Positions 25,599 to 37,448 of a DNA stretch of 64,000 nucleotides are shown here, piece by piece. Origin of the DNA: Lojkania enalia (Eukaryota > Ascomycota > Dothideomycetes > Pleosporales); NCBI GenBank assembly GCA_010094045.1, contig ML986638.1:107661-171660 (forward strand). The letters run 5' to 3'. Within the stretch, counting starts at the first letter, position 1; every line of letters starts with the position of its first letter. The notes beneath the pieces were generated by a model, which was not told where the DNA came from, did no database searches, and saw only the letters and a program-made list of their open reading frames with translations. Both the position numbers and the translations under genes were made by a program.

Positions 25599-26190
25599 TC
25601 ATGACTCAGAGCTCTCCGCCTTTACCTCCCCTTTCTGCCCTCTCCTAAATGCCCCCTTCACGGCCTCACTCTCCACAATACTCTGCCCCCCACCCGCGCC
25701 AACCCGCAAGACATTCCCGCCATACGGATGTGCAGCCCCCTCAAAAGTCTTTAATCTCGCCAGCCTCTCCTTCCTCAACCGATTCTTCGGCAACATGCCG
25801 CTAACCGCCTTCCTGAGCACCTCGCCACCGCCCCATTTAGCAATCATCTTTTGCATAGAGATCTCTTTGAGGGAACCCGGACGCGTGGTGTGTGTATAGT
25901 ATTTCTTTTGGGACAGTTTTTTGCCGGTAGTGTGGATGTGAGCGCAGGAGGTTGCGATTATGTAGTCACCGCAGTCAGTTGAGGGGTCATATATGGGCTT
26001 GTGTTTGCCCATTAGTGTGAGTGCGATCGAGGAGGCAATGCGGCCGAGAGAGCGGGGATCGGAGCCGATGTCTACAAGGTGCCAGGAGCGGGCATAGGCC
26101 AGGCGAGTCTAATGGCGGTTTGTGAGTTGGGTTTCGATGGCAGGAGAGGTTTGAGGTGGGCTAAGATACTTTTCCGATTGTCTGTGACAT
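25599..26190 (-). CDS. Mitochondrial large-subunit ribosomal protein uL13m (yeast Mrpl23)
   Basis: Exon 1 is only seven codons (26190-26170, MSQTIGK). Exon 2 runs 26108-25599. Total 176 aa. The second exon opens TRLAYARSWHLVDIGSDPRSLGRIAS, the classic L13 start, and continues LMGKHKPIYDPSTDCGDYI and AVSGMLPKNRLRKERL. The 60-nt intron ends CATTAG. The exon 2 frame alone would start at the internal LMGKHK Met and lose about 40 residues. By family it sits in the mitochondrial 54S subunit. A basic, Gly-rich C-terminal tail is lineage-specific. Confidence 0.92.
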
Positions 26191-26613
26191 GGTGGATGAT
26201 GAGGCCAATGGCCGGGGAGCGAATGGTGGGAGACTATATGTGTAGCATATGCTCCATCAATCTATGGAAATAGGTGGAGTGATGGAGAAGAAGCGTGGGA
26301 TAATTGTTTAATGGAGTTTATTACTGAGGTCAAAACTGAGGTTGCTTGGCACCAAATTCAGATCCACATTCGCGCCCGAATCCTGCCGTGCAGGGTTTCG
26401 CGATCTACAAAATCACGTGCGTTGTGCCTCGGCCTACCTCAGCGGCGAAACCGGACTGCGGACTTTGTCGGTGATTTCAAAGCGAGTTTCGAGCGACATG
26501 GCCCAAGAAATGACAAGATGGGAACAAAACACAGCTAAGCTCCAAAACTCTTACAACTACAACAATAATAAAAATAAACACTATTATCCGACATTTTTTC
26601 TTCAGCCACCGCA
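26191..26613. promoter_or_regulatory. Divergent promoter, uL13m and CCS1
   Basis: A 420-bp gap between two start codons. The frames seen inside have no family resemblance. The 60 bases before CCS1 are A-rich, as in many fungal 5' leaders. Confidence 0.45.
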
Positions 26614-27471
26614 ATGGCGATCCCGGCTTTTGAAACCGTCTTCGCGGTCCCAATGACATGCGAGGCGTGCATCAAAGATATCAAAGGATCGGTCGATCAA
26701 CTAAGTGGTGAGACGGCTTGTGGAAATGAAAGTGTAGTACACTTCTGACATAGTGCAGGAATCAATAAAGTCACAGCCAATCTTCAGGATCAATTAGTAG
26801 CTATCGAGGGCACTGCAGCACCTTCTACTATTGCGGCAGCAATACAAGCTACTGGCCGCGATGCTATCTTACGTGGGTCGGGAAAGGCAGACAGTAAGTG
26901 TCGTCCTTCGAATGATTGCACAGGAGTCGCGGTAGTGTTTAAAATGTTGATCAGTTGATCTACAGGCGCAGCCGTGTGCATCTTAGAGTCCCACGCACCT
27001 CACCTAGAGAACAAAGTGCGGGGACTTGTGCGCATGGTCCAGGTAGCACCTGAGATGACCATCGTGGATCTGAGTATTCGGGGATTATCTCCTGGAACTT
27101 ACCACGCGACAGTCCGGCAGACAGGTGATATATCACAGGGGCCTGAATCCACAGGAGGTATCTGGGACGCCCTCGAGGCCAAAAGAGAAGGCAAGCCATG
27201 TCGGGGCATCTTTGGCACCGTCGAAGTAGGAAAGGGAGGAATCGGTACCGTGTTTTTGGACAAACCGATTCAAATCTGGGAATTGATCGGCCGTAGCATT
27301 GTGGTAGCGAGGCAGCAGGACGGGAAGTTCGATCAAAATGATCCGGATGCGATCGTGGGGGTAATAGCTAGATCGAGCGGAGCGTGGGGGAATGAAAAAA
27401 CAGTCTGCAGCTGCTCCGGGAAGAATGTTTGGCAGGAGAGAGAGGAACAGGTTGGCAGAGGAATGTTGTGA
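26614..27471 (+). CDS. CCS1: Copper chaperone for superoxide dismutase (Ccs1)
   Basis: The exons are 26614-26707, 26759-26893 and 26966-27471, total 244 aa. Domain I (about 1-75) is an Atx1-like copper site with the MTCEAC motif (Met14, Cys16, Cys19). Domain II (about 80-215) resembles SOD1 but lacks its full catalytic set, as in all CCS proteins. It carries [15 protein letters not shown] and [12 protein letters not shown]. Domain III at the C-terminus has the CSC pair in [14 protein letters not shown], needed for copper transfer and disulphide formation in Sod1. All splice phases fit. Confidence 0.92.
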
Positions 27472-28678
27472 AATGCTATTGTGGACTATGGCAGCCTGGG
27501 TCTGTTTAGTTAGTTGGCTACCAGCTATGGATTGCTGCATGAGCTGCTAAAAGTTCATTATCAACCAGCTATAGCGGTTTGATCTGGGAAACACTGAAGG
27601 CGAGGTTTGGCAAATCTGCTACAGCATTACAGTACCTTCGTCCACGGGGCAAACCGGAGAATGCAGTTTCTTTTGGCTCGCCGCATACAGCAATCAATTT
27701 CCAAGGCGGACAAGATGAATTCAGGCCGAAACAGTAGTGGTGTGAGTCGGCCGGCCGTCGAACTGATGGCAGTGGCTTCGGGAAGCCTGAATTTCATGCG
27801 TTCATGCCTTCGGACAGATCTCGCGTGGTGACTGGGCAGCTATATGGCCCGTCACGTGGCGGTCTCGTAGCAAAAGATTGCCATGTAACGGATCTCAAAC
27901 ACCGTCCCAGCGTCGCCCGAAGGGGAAGGGGTCCGCGAGTCGGCCGAGCAGCGAGGCTCGAGTTGTCCGTCCGCGTCCAGCTGCAGGCCTGACATGATGG
28001 TGGGAAGCAAGCAGATAGGGCTATTTGCTTGGAAGTATCGTATGGCGGTGGTGTCATGGCTAGAATTGGGCTGGAAGGTAGTGTCTCAATTGCTCGGCGG
28101 CTCTGAGAGGACATAGTTGGCGCCGTGGATGTGAAGAGCACGCCGCATGGGCCAATCAACAGGCGAAATGCGGAGACGGCCAAGCCACGTCCTGCAACGC
28201 GACGAGACTCAGATTTGGTCTCCCCACCGATACCAGCCTCCAACCGCCCACCAAATCCCTCCGTGTCCTCGCTGCTGTGCCCTCGACGCCTCCTTGTCTC
28301 TCCTCCGGCGCCGGGTTCCGTCCTTAAGACTTGCACTCCGTACAGTCTCTCATTTCTACCCTAACACCCCTCCACGAGCATACAGCTTGCTGTAATCGGC
28401 AACTCGCGAGACACGACACGCAATTTCTAATACCGCCGGGCCCGCCCATTTCAGGAGTGACGGCAACCAAATCGACAACGACAACGACAGCGACAGCGAC
28501 AGCGACCATAACGACGGCTGTGCCGCAATTTGATTGACGAGCTGGACGAGCAATAGCGATCCGGTCGCGCGTTAGACGAGAGCTCACCACCCTCCAGCGC
28601 TGGAGCTGTAGGGACGGTGTGTAGAAGTCGAGACTTGACGACACCATACTGCCGGGTATTTGATTGCGCATCTTCGTC
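27472..28678. promoter_or_regulatory. Upstream region and leader of noxR
   Basis: About 1.2 kb between the CCS1 stop and the noxR start. It contains a (CGACAA/CGACAG)n microsatellite at 28473-28506, about 170 bp before the noxR ATG and so probably in its 5' leader. The 180-aa frame on the opposite strand (27794-28336) is a composition artefact. Confidence 0.5.
28473..28506. repeat. Hexanucleotide microsatellite CGACA(A/G)
   Basis: About five and a half tandem CGACAR units, with the last base of the unit changing from A to G along the tract. It lies upstream of noxR. Such a tract can be length-variable between strains. Confidence 0.75.
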
Positions 28679-30531
28679 ATGTCTCTGAAGCAGGTACGCA
28701 CCAGCACTCCATCCAATGGCTCTCCTAGCGTGTCCAATTGCTAAATGCGGGATAGGAAATTGAGACCTGGGTGGCAGCCCTTACCCACTACGACAACAAT
28801 GAGTTCGACGAGGCGCTGAAGGCGTTCGAGAACATCTCGGATACCTCGAAGATTCTGTTCAACTGTGGTGTGATCCATGCCACGCTAGGGGAACATGAGA
28901 AGGCGGTAAGTGCTGAGACATGCGGTCCATGTGCGGCAGATCGGTACTAATGATTCCCCAGGTCGACTGCTACCAGCGCGCTGTGCGGCTGGACCAGTAT
29001 CTCGCCGTCGCCTACTTTCAGCAGGGCGTCTCTAACTTTCTCATGGGTGATTTCGAGGAAGCGCTAGCCAACTTCAACGATACGCTGCTCTATCTACGAG
29101 GCAACAACAACATCGACTACGAGCAATTGGGCCTGAAGTTCAAGCTATACTCCTGCGAAGTCCTTTTTAACCGGGGCCTGTGCTATATTTACCTGCAACA
29201 GAAGGATGCAGGTATGCAGGATCTATCTTTTGCAGCCAAAGAGAAAGTCGTCCCTGACCACGATGTGATTGATGAGGCTATCAGGGAGGAGGCAGAGGTA
29301 CGGTCCGGAAATCGCTAGCCTACATTCCTTTGCTAACATAACCTAGGGCTATACTGTCTTCTCCATTCCGGTTGGCATTGTCTATCGCCCCAATGAGGCC
29401 AAGGTCAAGAACCTGAAGACAAAGGACTACCTCGGAAAGGCCAAATTGGTAGCTGCTTCGGACCGGGCCAACGCGTTCACCGGATTTGCGGGCGCAGAGA
29501 TTAAGAAGATTGGCAACGCAGCCAAGGACGACAGACCTGAAGAGAAAATGTCGTATGCAGCCACCAACCTTGTCAAGCCTAATCTCCAGAGCAGAGCCCG
29601 ACAGCAGTCTGAGCCGCCTCTGAATCGCAACATGTTCCCTCCGACGCCACCACCTGAGACCGATAATAGAAAATCTCAGGACGGCGGCAACGGACAGATG
29701 AGCCGTGCTCAATCTGTGCGCGGAGGTGGTCCCAAGCCTCAACCGCTTAATCTGGGTAGAGCTGCATTCGATCAGAGCGGAAATGATGTGCCGCGCCGGA
29801 TCGGAACACAGCGATCTGCTTCGGAACGGCCGCGGCCATCGCGCCAAGAATCGTTGCGCAGCCGCGATGCGGGAGGTCGCCGTGAGAGAGATATGCCGCG
29901 GCGTCGCATGTCTGATGAAGAGGAAGATTATGCGGATGATGTCTACGACATGTACCAGCCAAGCAATCGACCTTCCTATGCGCGATCCCGCCAAGGAAAG
30001 AGCTCAAGGCAGATGTACATCGAAGAGGAGGACGAAGATGATTATGACCAAAGCGACCTTGATGATGGCGAGTTTGAGATGGTGTCTCGCGCTAAATCGC
30101 GCCGCCGATCACCTGCTCGTTCCAACACGTCCAGGCGTAGTGACCGTACTCGTAATGAGGTCATGAAGATTAGGGTAAAGGTGCATGCTGGTGATACCCG
30201 TTACGTCTTCATCGACCAGAACAAGACAATGCGTGAATTTGTCCAGCAAATTCGCGATAAGTTTGCCATTCGACAGAATTTCAAGATTGAGATTCGAGAC
30301 GATGACGACATGATCACGATGGCTGATCAAGATGATTTAGACATGGCCATTCAAACGGCGAAGAACATGGCTAAGAAGGAAAATACGGAAATGGGGAAGA
30401 TGGAGGTATGGCTTGACCTTAACCCTTCTAAAAATCTCCCACCTACTACCCCAACCATTGCGATCTCTGAATACTGAAATAATGGGGGCTAATATCTTCC
30501 GTGTATCTAGGTTTGGATAAAAGAAGTATAG
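28679..30531 (+). CDS. noxR: NADPH oxidase regulator NoxR (p67phox-like)
   Basis: Five exons: 28679-28693, 28756-28905, 28962-29297, 29347-30405 and 30511-30531; 526 aa. The first exon has five codons (MSLKQ) and the last seven (VWIKEV and stop). Without the last splice a false tail of about 25 residues would be read. TPR repeats occupy about residues 1-150 (FNCGVIHATLGEHEKA, VAYFQQGVSNFLMGDFEEALANFN). The middle is disordered and Pro/Arg-rich with MFPPTPPPETDN. The C-terminal PB1 domain (about 425-525) runs from VMKIRVKVHAGDTRYVFI through DDDDMITMADQDDLDMAI. By family NoxR activates NoxA/NoxB with Rac and, through PB1, binds the polarity protein Cdc24. Confidence 0.92.
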
Positions 30532-32263
30532 ATTAGAGATACCCAGCGACGCAACAGCTCTCACGAGGAAGCACCCTTTTGACTAGTTATTGAATTTCCT
30601 TATTTTCGGTCGATATCCCCACTATTCCACGTACCATTTATAGTAGTTGGACCTCTGTTGAGATGCTTATTGTCGGAGCGCAGCCATACGATTTGGTGTA
30701 ATGTTAACAACTCGGCGGGCGAGCAAGCATGTTGTTAGCCGCCTTGTCCTAGGAACATGGCTTGGTCTTCCCCACTCGGCATTTCTATTGTTTTCCTTTG
30801 TCTTCAATTTTATGAACAGCCGGACTGTTGAGCGTCCGTGTAGACTGGGTTGGATGACTAGTCGGTTACAGCATATATGAGCGAGACACGTAATCATATG
30901 GTATGGAGTATATTTTTGAAATGTCTAGACTTCTATTTTTCGTTACGCTTCCTAAAGTACGGCTACCGACTTCGCGGTACGGAATATGGCTGAGTCACTC
31001 GCCAATTGATCATGAGTTGCTGAGTCGTTTATTTACGAACACTAAGGGAGATTTACCGGTCATTTATGGTCTATTTATCAACACTACGCAATACCCAGCT
31101 TTCTTTCACGCCCGACTTACACCAATCCTATAGGGCGCTTATCTACATCAACTGCCCAAGGTTAGGTCATGAGAACAGTTTATTTTCTGCCTATTTTGCC
31201 TTCCTATTGTTGTCTATATCTTCTACGGTATGTTCAAATACCAGCACGCAGTAAAGGCTTGGTCTACTGTACATAAACTTGACCAAGCTTGTAAATAACT
31301 AGATGCTTAGGAATCTAGGCATTCTAGACTTTTCCACACTGTACCCAACACAACTCAAGCTCGTCAGCATCCTCTCGGCTCATCCAATAATTGTTTACAC
31401 CGCATACGTGCTGCTGGTCTCATTCCCGTGCTTATCACGCGCTCGATCGCGAGCTATAGCTTTCGACTACATACTCATTTATTCACCGCATTTTCGAGAC
31501 AAATATGATGCATTGGTCTTATTCACTGTCTTACTTTTTTTTTTTTTTTTCCCATCCTCCGTGTTTTGATAAGAATGTGCCGTGTTTGGAGATTTCTTTC
31601 CGACAGCACGATGCTGGCGTGATATACTCATTCACTCCGATTCTACGAGTTATGGGCGTGAGGAAGTCCAGGGCAATTGGGAGGTGCCGCGTTTGGGTGG
31701 AAGGGGTGGGTCAGTGTTTCTTAGTGATGCAGGTTTCGGAGGTGTGTTTCAGGATTGGTGGAGTGAGCGTGGTCGAGATTGCTGCCTAGTATAAATATAC
31801 TTTTAGCTAAAGTATATTTAGTAGCTCCAAGACTATAGGTAAGATTGTAATGTTAATTCATAGTAGAGGATTGGCGGCTTCGGTAGTGGTGTATAAGTAA
31901 AAATGAGGCGACTATTCTTCCTGAGACTACTACAGTCTCTTAAGCGGTTTTGAATATGAATATAAAAGAAGCGAGTATTTAAAAAGAGCTGAACAGTACA
32001 TCTATCTTACAATCTGCTCATCAATCTGAAGCAACAAAATCAGATCTACCAAAACGCCATTATCCATACCTTCTTCCTACACTTAACGCGACTACACTAG
32101 TCAGCTATCCCATTCATCGTATAGACTCAAACAACGCAAGATTCCTTGACGGTATATCTGGATGTCTAGCTGCCCAACAGTATCCTTCTGCTGTGCGATA
32201 TTTCTCCACCACTTATCTCTCTACTGCATACACTAAATCCTTCATCTGATCGATTCCATCTGC
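30532..32263. other. Intergenic, no gene seen
   Basis: About 1.7 kb between the noxR stop and the Tom6-like stop. It is A/T-rich with a T-run at 31535-31550. Short frames here (31303-31569, 31505-31789) show no motif. I searched by eye for tiny spliced genes and saw none. Confidence 0.4.
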
Positions 32264-32570
32264 TTACGCAGGAAGAAGGATCTCGCTCCAACTGCTGTGT
32301 AGGAACGCGACGCCGACCTATCCTAATTAGAAGGGTCCGATAAGAGCTCTGCACACCTGAACAGTCCAATGTATATGCATATTGATATTGATCCCGCCAA
32401 TGTGATGTATCTACTTTGTGCTAAGGCTTAGGAGAAGAAAGAGAGCTTACGGCGAAGAGACCGATTGCCGTGACAATCGAGCGATTCTCCTGATTGGTGA
32501 AGACGCTAAGGGTGTCGCGCGCGTAGCTAGGTTCCGGGGCGCGGGAGGAGCGGACGGTCTTAGGAGGCAT
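32264..32570 (-). CDS. Small TOM-complex subunit, Tom6-like
   Basis: Two exons, 32570-32451 (40 codons) and 32317-32264, separated by a 133-nt intron with donor GTAAGC and acceptor GATAG. Protein of 57 aa: a hydrophilic N-terminus starting MPPKTVRSS, then VFTNQENRSIVTAIGLFA joined across the intron to VGVAFLHSSWSEILLPA. One C-terminal transmembrane segment fits a tail-anchored outer-membrane protein. This matches, from memory, the fungal Tom6 pattern (MPPK start, NxxNRS, single TM, short polar end). The gene is too short to stand out as an open frame. Tom5 or Tom7 are alternatives, but sequence layout favours Tom6. Confidence 0.68.
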
Positions 32571-33148
32571 GGCTGCGACGTTGGACGGCTATGCCGGGAT
32601 GATGGTTGAGAAATTGGACGGTTGTCTACACGAAGCATTAGTGAGAGCTAGTTGGACGGCGGAGAGATACGAACTTGTGCAAGGTGTTCTAATGTCGAGG
32701 TGGAGGAGCCTTGGGAGATGATGAAAGCTTGAGAAACTTTTGGCAGGGATGGGTTCGGAGGGAAGAATGATTTGCCGAGGTTGAAGGAGTTACGTCAGCA
32801 CAAGGGGGTGATAGACGCGGTGGACATGTATCTTTCTATATCAGTAGATATGCAGGTATACAAAATTACGTTATTAATATGCTGAAAGTCTTTCACTAGA
32901 TCATTTTACACTCACTATTACCACGGTAGGCGGTTACTAGGAAAAACCTAAAGTTATTCTCTTAACGGCCTTAATTTCAAGCGTCCAAACGGTGATTATA
33001 AAGTAATCATAGTTTTATTTAAAAGGTTTATGAATAGAAAACATATATGCCTATATCTATACTTCAATAATCATACAAATGATGAAACTCCATCTAAATC
33101 GCTTCAAGCACTTTACTTCCAAGCGTTGCTATTGTTCCCAGCGCTATC
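32571..33148. other. Intergenic, A/T-rich
   Basis: About 580 bp upstream of the Tom6-like gene, holding its promoter. Nothing else is recognised. Confidence 0.45.
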
Positions 33149-33813
33149 TCACTCATCATTCCGTCCATCCACTGGTCCCGCAGGATTTGGACCACTTGGA
33201 TTACGCCGAACAGAGGTCTCATCCGCGTGAGCAAAATTCCCTGAAATCGGAGCGGATATCCTGACTTTCTCCACTTTACAAGAACCAGAGGTGGATATTG
33301 TACGGTGGGGTAACAGTATATCAGAGATCCTAGACGCGCGCGATAAAGTTCGCGGAGGTGGCGTGAGCGCGTTGTAATGAGGGATGAAGGGTGGGGATGT
33401 AATGAAAGTTGGGGTTGCGGTGCAGGAGACATCTGCTGAGTTGTTATCAAAGAACGACTGGAAACGGAGATTTTCTGACGAGGTCAAGCCTGGTCCAGCA
33501 AGAGCGCCTAGAGGCAGAGGGATGGGCGTTATAGCGTCCATATCCATCACGAGACTGCGGTTGGTATAGTCGTCGCTTGATGGGTGTCGATGCTGAAAGA
33601 AGAATCAACGAATGGTGGTTACTTCCTGTGCGGCGACACAATATTTCTCGGGGTTCTCGAACGAAGTAAGCTCGGGGGTTGGGGAACGACGGCCTTGTGC
33701 GCATCGGAAGAGACTGACGAAGATGTCGCGCTAGCCGATGATCATAGATTTGCGGAATAGAAGAATAAATATTTCTATTCCTACCAGCCGTTTGGAAATG
33801 ATTTAGTATTCAT
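33149..33813 (-). CDS. Hypothetical Pro/Ser-rich protein
   Basis: A three-exon model keeps frame: 33813-33785, 33730-33623 and 33554-33149, total 180 aa. Introns of 54 and 68 nt have plausible GT/AG borders (acceptors GCTAG and CCGCAG). The first and second exon ends are inferred; the last exon is an open frame. The product is rich in Pro, Ser and Thr (NALTPPPRTLSRASRISDIL) and has no recognised domain. It is probably disordered. The start lies just beyond the decayed receptor on the same strand. A chance frame cannot be excluded. Confidence 0.4.
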
Positions 33814-33839
33814 GATCTCTATGACTAAGAGGATGAATG

Positions 33840-35060
33840 CTAATGACCTCCTGAAGCCAAAATAAGCGACGTGAGGACAGTGACCCGTGATACCGAGAAA
33901 TTTCCCACATAATTTCTACATTGATCTCTATCTCATGCACTCAAGATCTGGCAGATTATCCAGGTACGGACCGGTATAAGATTTTTCGGATCATTAAGGA
34001 CCCGGCCTAGTTTTGCATCTTAAGTCCAAAAGACGACAATGAAGGATATGGAGCCAATAATAACAAAAACGTTAACAAGGATATTACGCCATTGAAGAAG
34101 AAACAGCTTCTTAACGTTCTTCCAGTTTTCCAACCGAACTCTCTGTCCTCTTTGAGATGAGTTAAAGGAATTTTCTGGTCTTTCTCTTTTCAGTGTCCGT
34201 AGGTAGACATATACGCAGTATGCTATCGTCGAAACTTGAAGCAGAAATGCGGCGATAGCAAAGATGACAAGCCAGACCCAAAATGTGACAATGGCGTTCT
34301 CGTGGTTTGGGAGGCAAGTCTGGCCCATACGATAGCTGAATCCAGTTGCGGAAAGTAGCGCAATCAAGAAAACCAGAGGCAAGATGGTACCAACTACGAT
34401 GGACGCCCATTTGAATTTCTTGCCTGGGTCGCGATCCCAAAAGATGCGGATGTGGAGCCATAGACTGCGGAGTAATACCCAAAGAACGGAAGCTAGTCCA
34501 CCAAGAGTAACAAGAGATCCCGCCCATGCGCACGAAAGGCTTGAATGCATGTCGTTTGGCGTAATAGCGTCGTGGCAAAGCTCGGGAATGCTTCCCACAG
34601 GAATGGCAAAGGAGAGGAATATGAGGAGAGCTGAGATGAGCAAACCAACACTCAGATAGTGTTGATGCGTTTTCTCCTTTGGAAGCATTGTAAAGGATAA
34701 CAGAAGGAAAAGGCACAATGTGACCGAAAGAATGATCAAGTAGTTGGGCACTCTAAACTGCTGTTTCCAATCTTTACCATGTTAGCGATTTCCAATTGTA
34801 ACGGCTGCTAGAAGACCCTACTCTCGGGATACACCCATTCTTGAATGGAATAAGGAAAGCAACAACTCGTTCCATTATCAGAGACCGCTCCAACGCCACA
34901 ATATCGACCAGAGATGTCTAGAATCTATTAGTACGGCTCTCAATATCCTACATTATGAGTTAACGTACAGCCGCCGGCTGAACCGAATAGAGATTCGTCT
35001 AGCAATGGTGCTGCACATGTCACCGATATTATCGAGGAACCTACCCAGAGGCATCCTAAA
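33840..35060 (-). pseudogene. Decayed seven-TM receptor, Frizzled/Smoothened-like family
   Basis: Exons about 35060-34969, 34917-34822 and 34771-33840 are joined by two introns of about 50 nt. Splicing gives a Cys-containing N-terminal segment (GRYCGVGAV, SCCFPYSIQEWVYPE) and then six clear TM helices. The fungal Frizzled/Smoothened-like receptors are the best match I know. An in-frame TAA at 34022-34020 stops the frame after TM6. The same frame continues past it with family-like sequence (NDPKNLIPVRTW), meets a TGA at 33935-33933, then a seventh hydrophobic stretch (VSRVTVLTSLILASGG), and a final stop at 33840. No in-frame ATG precedes exon 1, which reads like a signal peptide. I therefore call a pseudogene. 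A truncated expressed protein is possible. Confidence 0.7.
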
Positions 35061-35850
35061 AGCTTCTAAGGTTTTCCTATATTCGAACAGAATAATAGAC
35101 TAGGTCGGGATTGAAAGGTATCATACGGCTTGATCAGAGTCATAAGATACTAGGTAATGGTGCCCGGGCGAATCTCTTGACATAAATTAAAGACTGCCAT
35201 TCTTTATCTTATGATCTCAAAATGCACCCGAGACGAGGAGCGCGAGTACGCCACGCAATTTCTGAGTGATGCACCTCTTTTGTACCGCGCGTGGTGGCGT
35301 TTTATAATCCTAGTGGCCTCGTGGTCGGTATTTGTTCAACATATATCGACAGAACAAAGGGGAGAAAAAGGGTCTCGGATATGTTATTCAATGCCAAAGG
35401 CAAAATGATGCTCAACCAATTGAGACGACAACAAAAAGAAAACAGAGCGAAGAGATCTATATCCCAACATAGGGTATGAAATCCACCTATCTGATAAATC
35501 AAATCAACATGCTCAGTTTCTTTGAAAGATCCCGTCCAGTAATTTACCGCACTAATACATCAATAAGTTGACACTAAGACGACATTGGCGGCTGATGGCA
35601 ACATAACAGGTAATACAGAAGAGAAATTTTTCTAGAGTTTGTCAACTGCTGGTGAGTAGCTTCCGATATGTTCATTTGATGATGTAGTATCTTCGCACCC
35701 ATAGTTCCGAATTCCATAGTAGCCCAGTTCTTAATGTTGCAAATAACAAGTCCACCCAGAGCTTACCGAGAAGGCCTTAATTTCTTTTTCAAAAAGAATA
35801 AACGCCTATCAATTAAAGATTTAGCTTACCCATGATGTCAAACATGTACT
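35061..35850. other. Intergenic, no gene seen
   Basis: About 790 bp between the receptor remnant and the Rsc7 stop. It is A/T-rich and probably includes the Rsc7 3' UTR. Nothing else is recognised. Confidence 0.45.
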
Positions 35851-37448
35851 TCAAACAGGGACTCCCGTGAACCCTATTTTGAGCTTTGCACGCGAGCCAT
35901 CAATGCATTCTGACTTCCATTGATTCTTCCAATCGTGCTCCTCCCGCTTTGCTTGCAAAAAGGCCTCCCTCTGCTCGGGCGTCATTTGTTTAATGTCTTC
36001 GTCCTCCAAGTTGGGCAATCCATTTATACCGACATCACAAAAATCTCCGTCCGGACCGGGAATCCCTAAACCTGCAAAGGGAGGAGATTGCACGTATGAG
36101 TCGACAATGACGTATTTACGACGGACAATGTCAGGAACATCGGATTCTGAGGGAGCAACTTCTTCCCAGCGCGCGTGTGTGGATTGCATGATTTTTGGGT
36201 AGCACATTAGGTTCGTGTGGGGATCGTAGATACCCTGAAGGTTGGCTTTGCGGAGGGTAGAGAGGGAGGAGTTGAAGCGGCTGCGTACAGTCAATTATGC
36301 ACAACGATCTTGAATACTAAATATAGAAAGCTTCAAATCTCAATTGCGCTTAGCTCAAAGCTAAATAAGTAACCTTGTTAGGGGAAGAAGTAGAAAGCCA
36401 GTGATACTTACTTTGCGGAACGAGCGTGCTCAAATTGCCAATTGGCTGAAGTGATGTTGATCTTCCTTTTTCCAGGCGCCGGTTTCCCAGCTGCAGTTGG
36501 AACGCTGGGAACGCCGGTATGATATACACTACTTGCTCCGTGCCAAGCAACGTATTGGTTCTTATTGTAGGGTTCTCCTGGGGGTGGCAGTTTGTCATTC
36601 GGGTCTACAATTTCGCCCTCGACATCACCCCTCTCGCGCGCCGCGGTAACATAGTAGTCGTCAATAATCCTCTTGCCTCCAATAATGATGCGTGCCCCGA
36701 ATTCACGGAACACCGATCGAGCAGTGACGACACCAATCGCACGACCCTTGTAGGAATGCGGAATAATGTCGCGGTCAATTAGGTCCCTTTTCTCGGTGTC
36801 ATCGATGATGATCTTGTGCAACTGCATGTGCTTCGTGAAGAACAAATAGCTGTCTCTGAAGCCCGTGCAGCGTGCTGGTTCCGTCGAAAGCATGTAAAGT
36901 CTCTCGCCTCTTCCACCAACGGTGAATACACGCACGCGATAGTCTCGACCACCCTTGAGATTTCCAAGCTTGTCTACTTTCTCTTCACCCTCTGGATCCT
37001 CTGGTAGATCAACCTCATCGTTGATGACGTCCATCATGTTTCCTTCCTTATCGATGGGGACCCTGGTGACATGCGACGGGCCTCCCCGAGGGCGACCGCG
37101 AAATCCTCCACCGGCCGGTCGCCCTCTTTTACGCTTCACGGGGGTTCCTCCTTCCGAGGTATTGTCTGGCTCAGCTATGTTCCAATCTGGAGGTCGGTTC
37201 TTAGGGGGGCGACCAAGGCGCTTCTTGCGTGGGAAGGGCTGCACGACAGGGGGTGACGAAGGTTCTGACGGAGCCTTTTCTTCTTCAGAATCTTGCGCCG
37301 GTGTGTCGGCCTCTTCCTCTTGTGCAGGTGTTTCTGCTGGGGAGTCTGGGACATCAGCCATCTCTTCGTCGCTGTCTTGTTGCGGTGTCACTGTTCGAGC
37401 TGGTGTGCTGCGACGGGCAGCAGCTCGCGATGGTCTACCGCGCGCCAT
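35851..37448 (-). CDS. RSC chromatin-remodelling subunit Rsc7/Npl6 (Swp82 family)
   Basis: The exons are 37448-36412 and 36280-35851, total 488 aa. The start MARGRPSRAAARR is the first in-frame ATG with a conserved look; the open frame extends 12 codons further upstream. The N-terminal third is disordered, with acidic runs and AT-hook-like GRPPKNRP and KRGRPAGG motifs. The conserved core starts near GRDYRVRVFTVGGRGERLYML. It continues through CTGFRDSYLFFTKHMQLHKI and GRAIGVVTARSVFREFGARII, the Rsc7/Swp82 signature. The C-terminal exon reads LQGIYDPHTNLMCYPKIMQ. By family it is a subunit of the RSC or SWI/SNF remodeller in the nucleus. The 131-nt intron uses GTAAGT and CGCAG. Confidence 0.88.

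Noticed and set aside
27794..28336. 180-codon minus-strand frame upstream of noxR
   Set aside because: Arg/Pro/Ser-rich product of local base composition, overlaps the noxR upstream region, no motif.
31303..31569. 88-codon hydrophobic frame
   Set aside because: A run of Phe comes from a poly-T tract; no family match.
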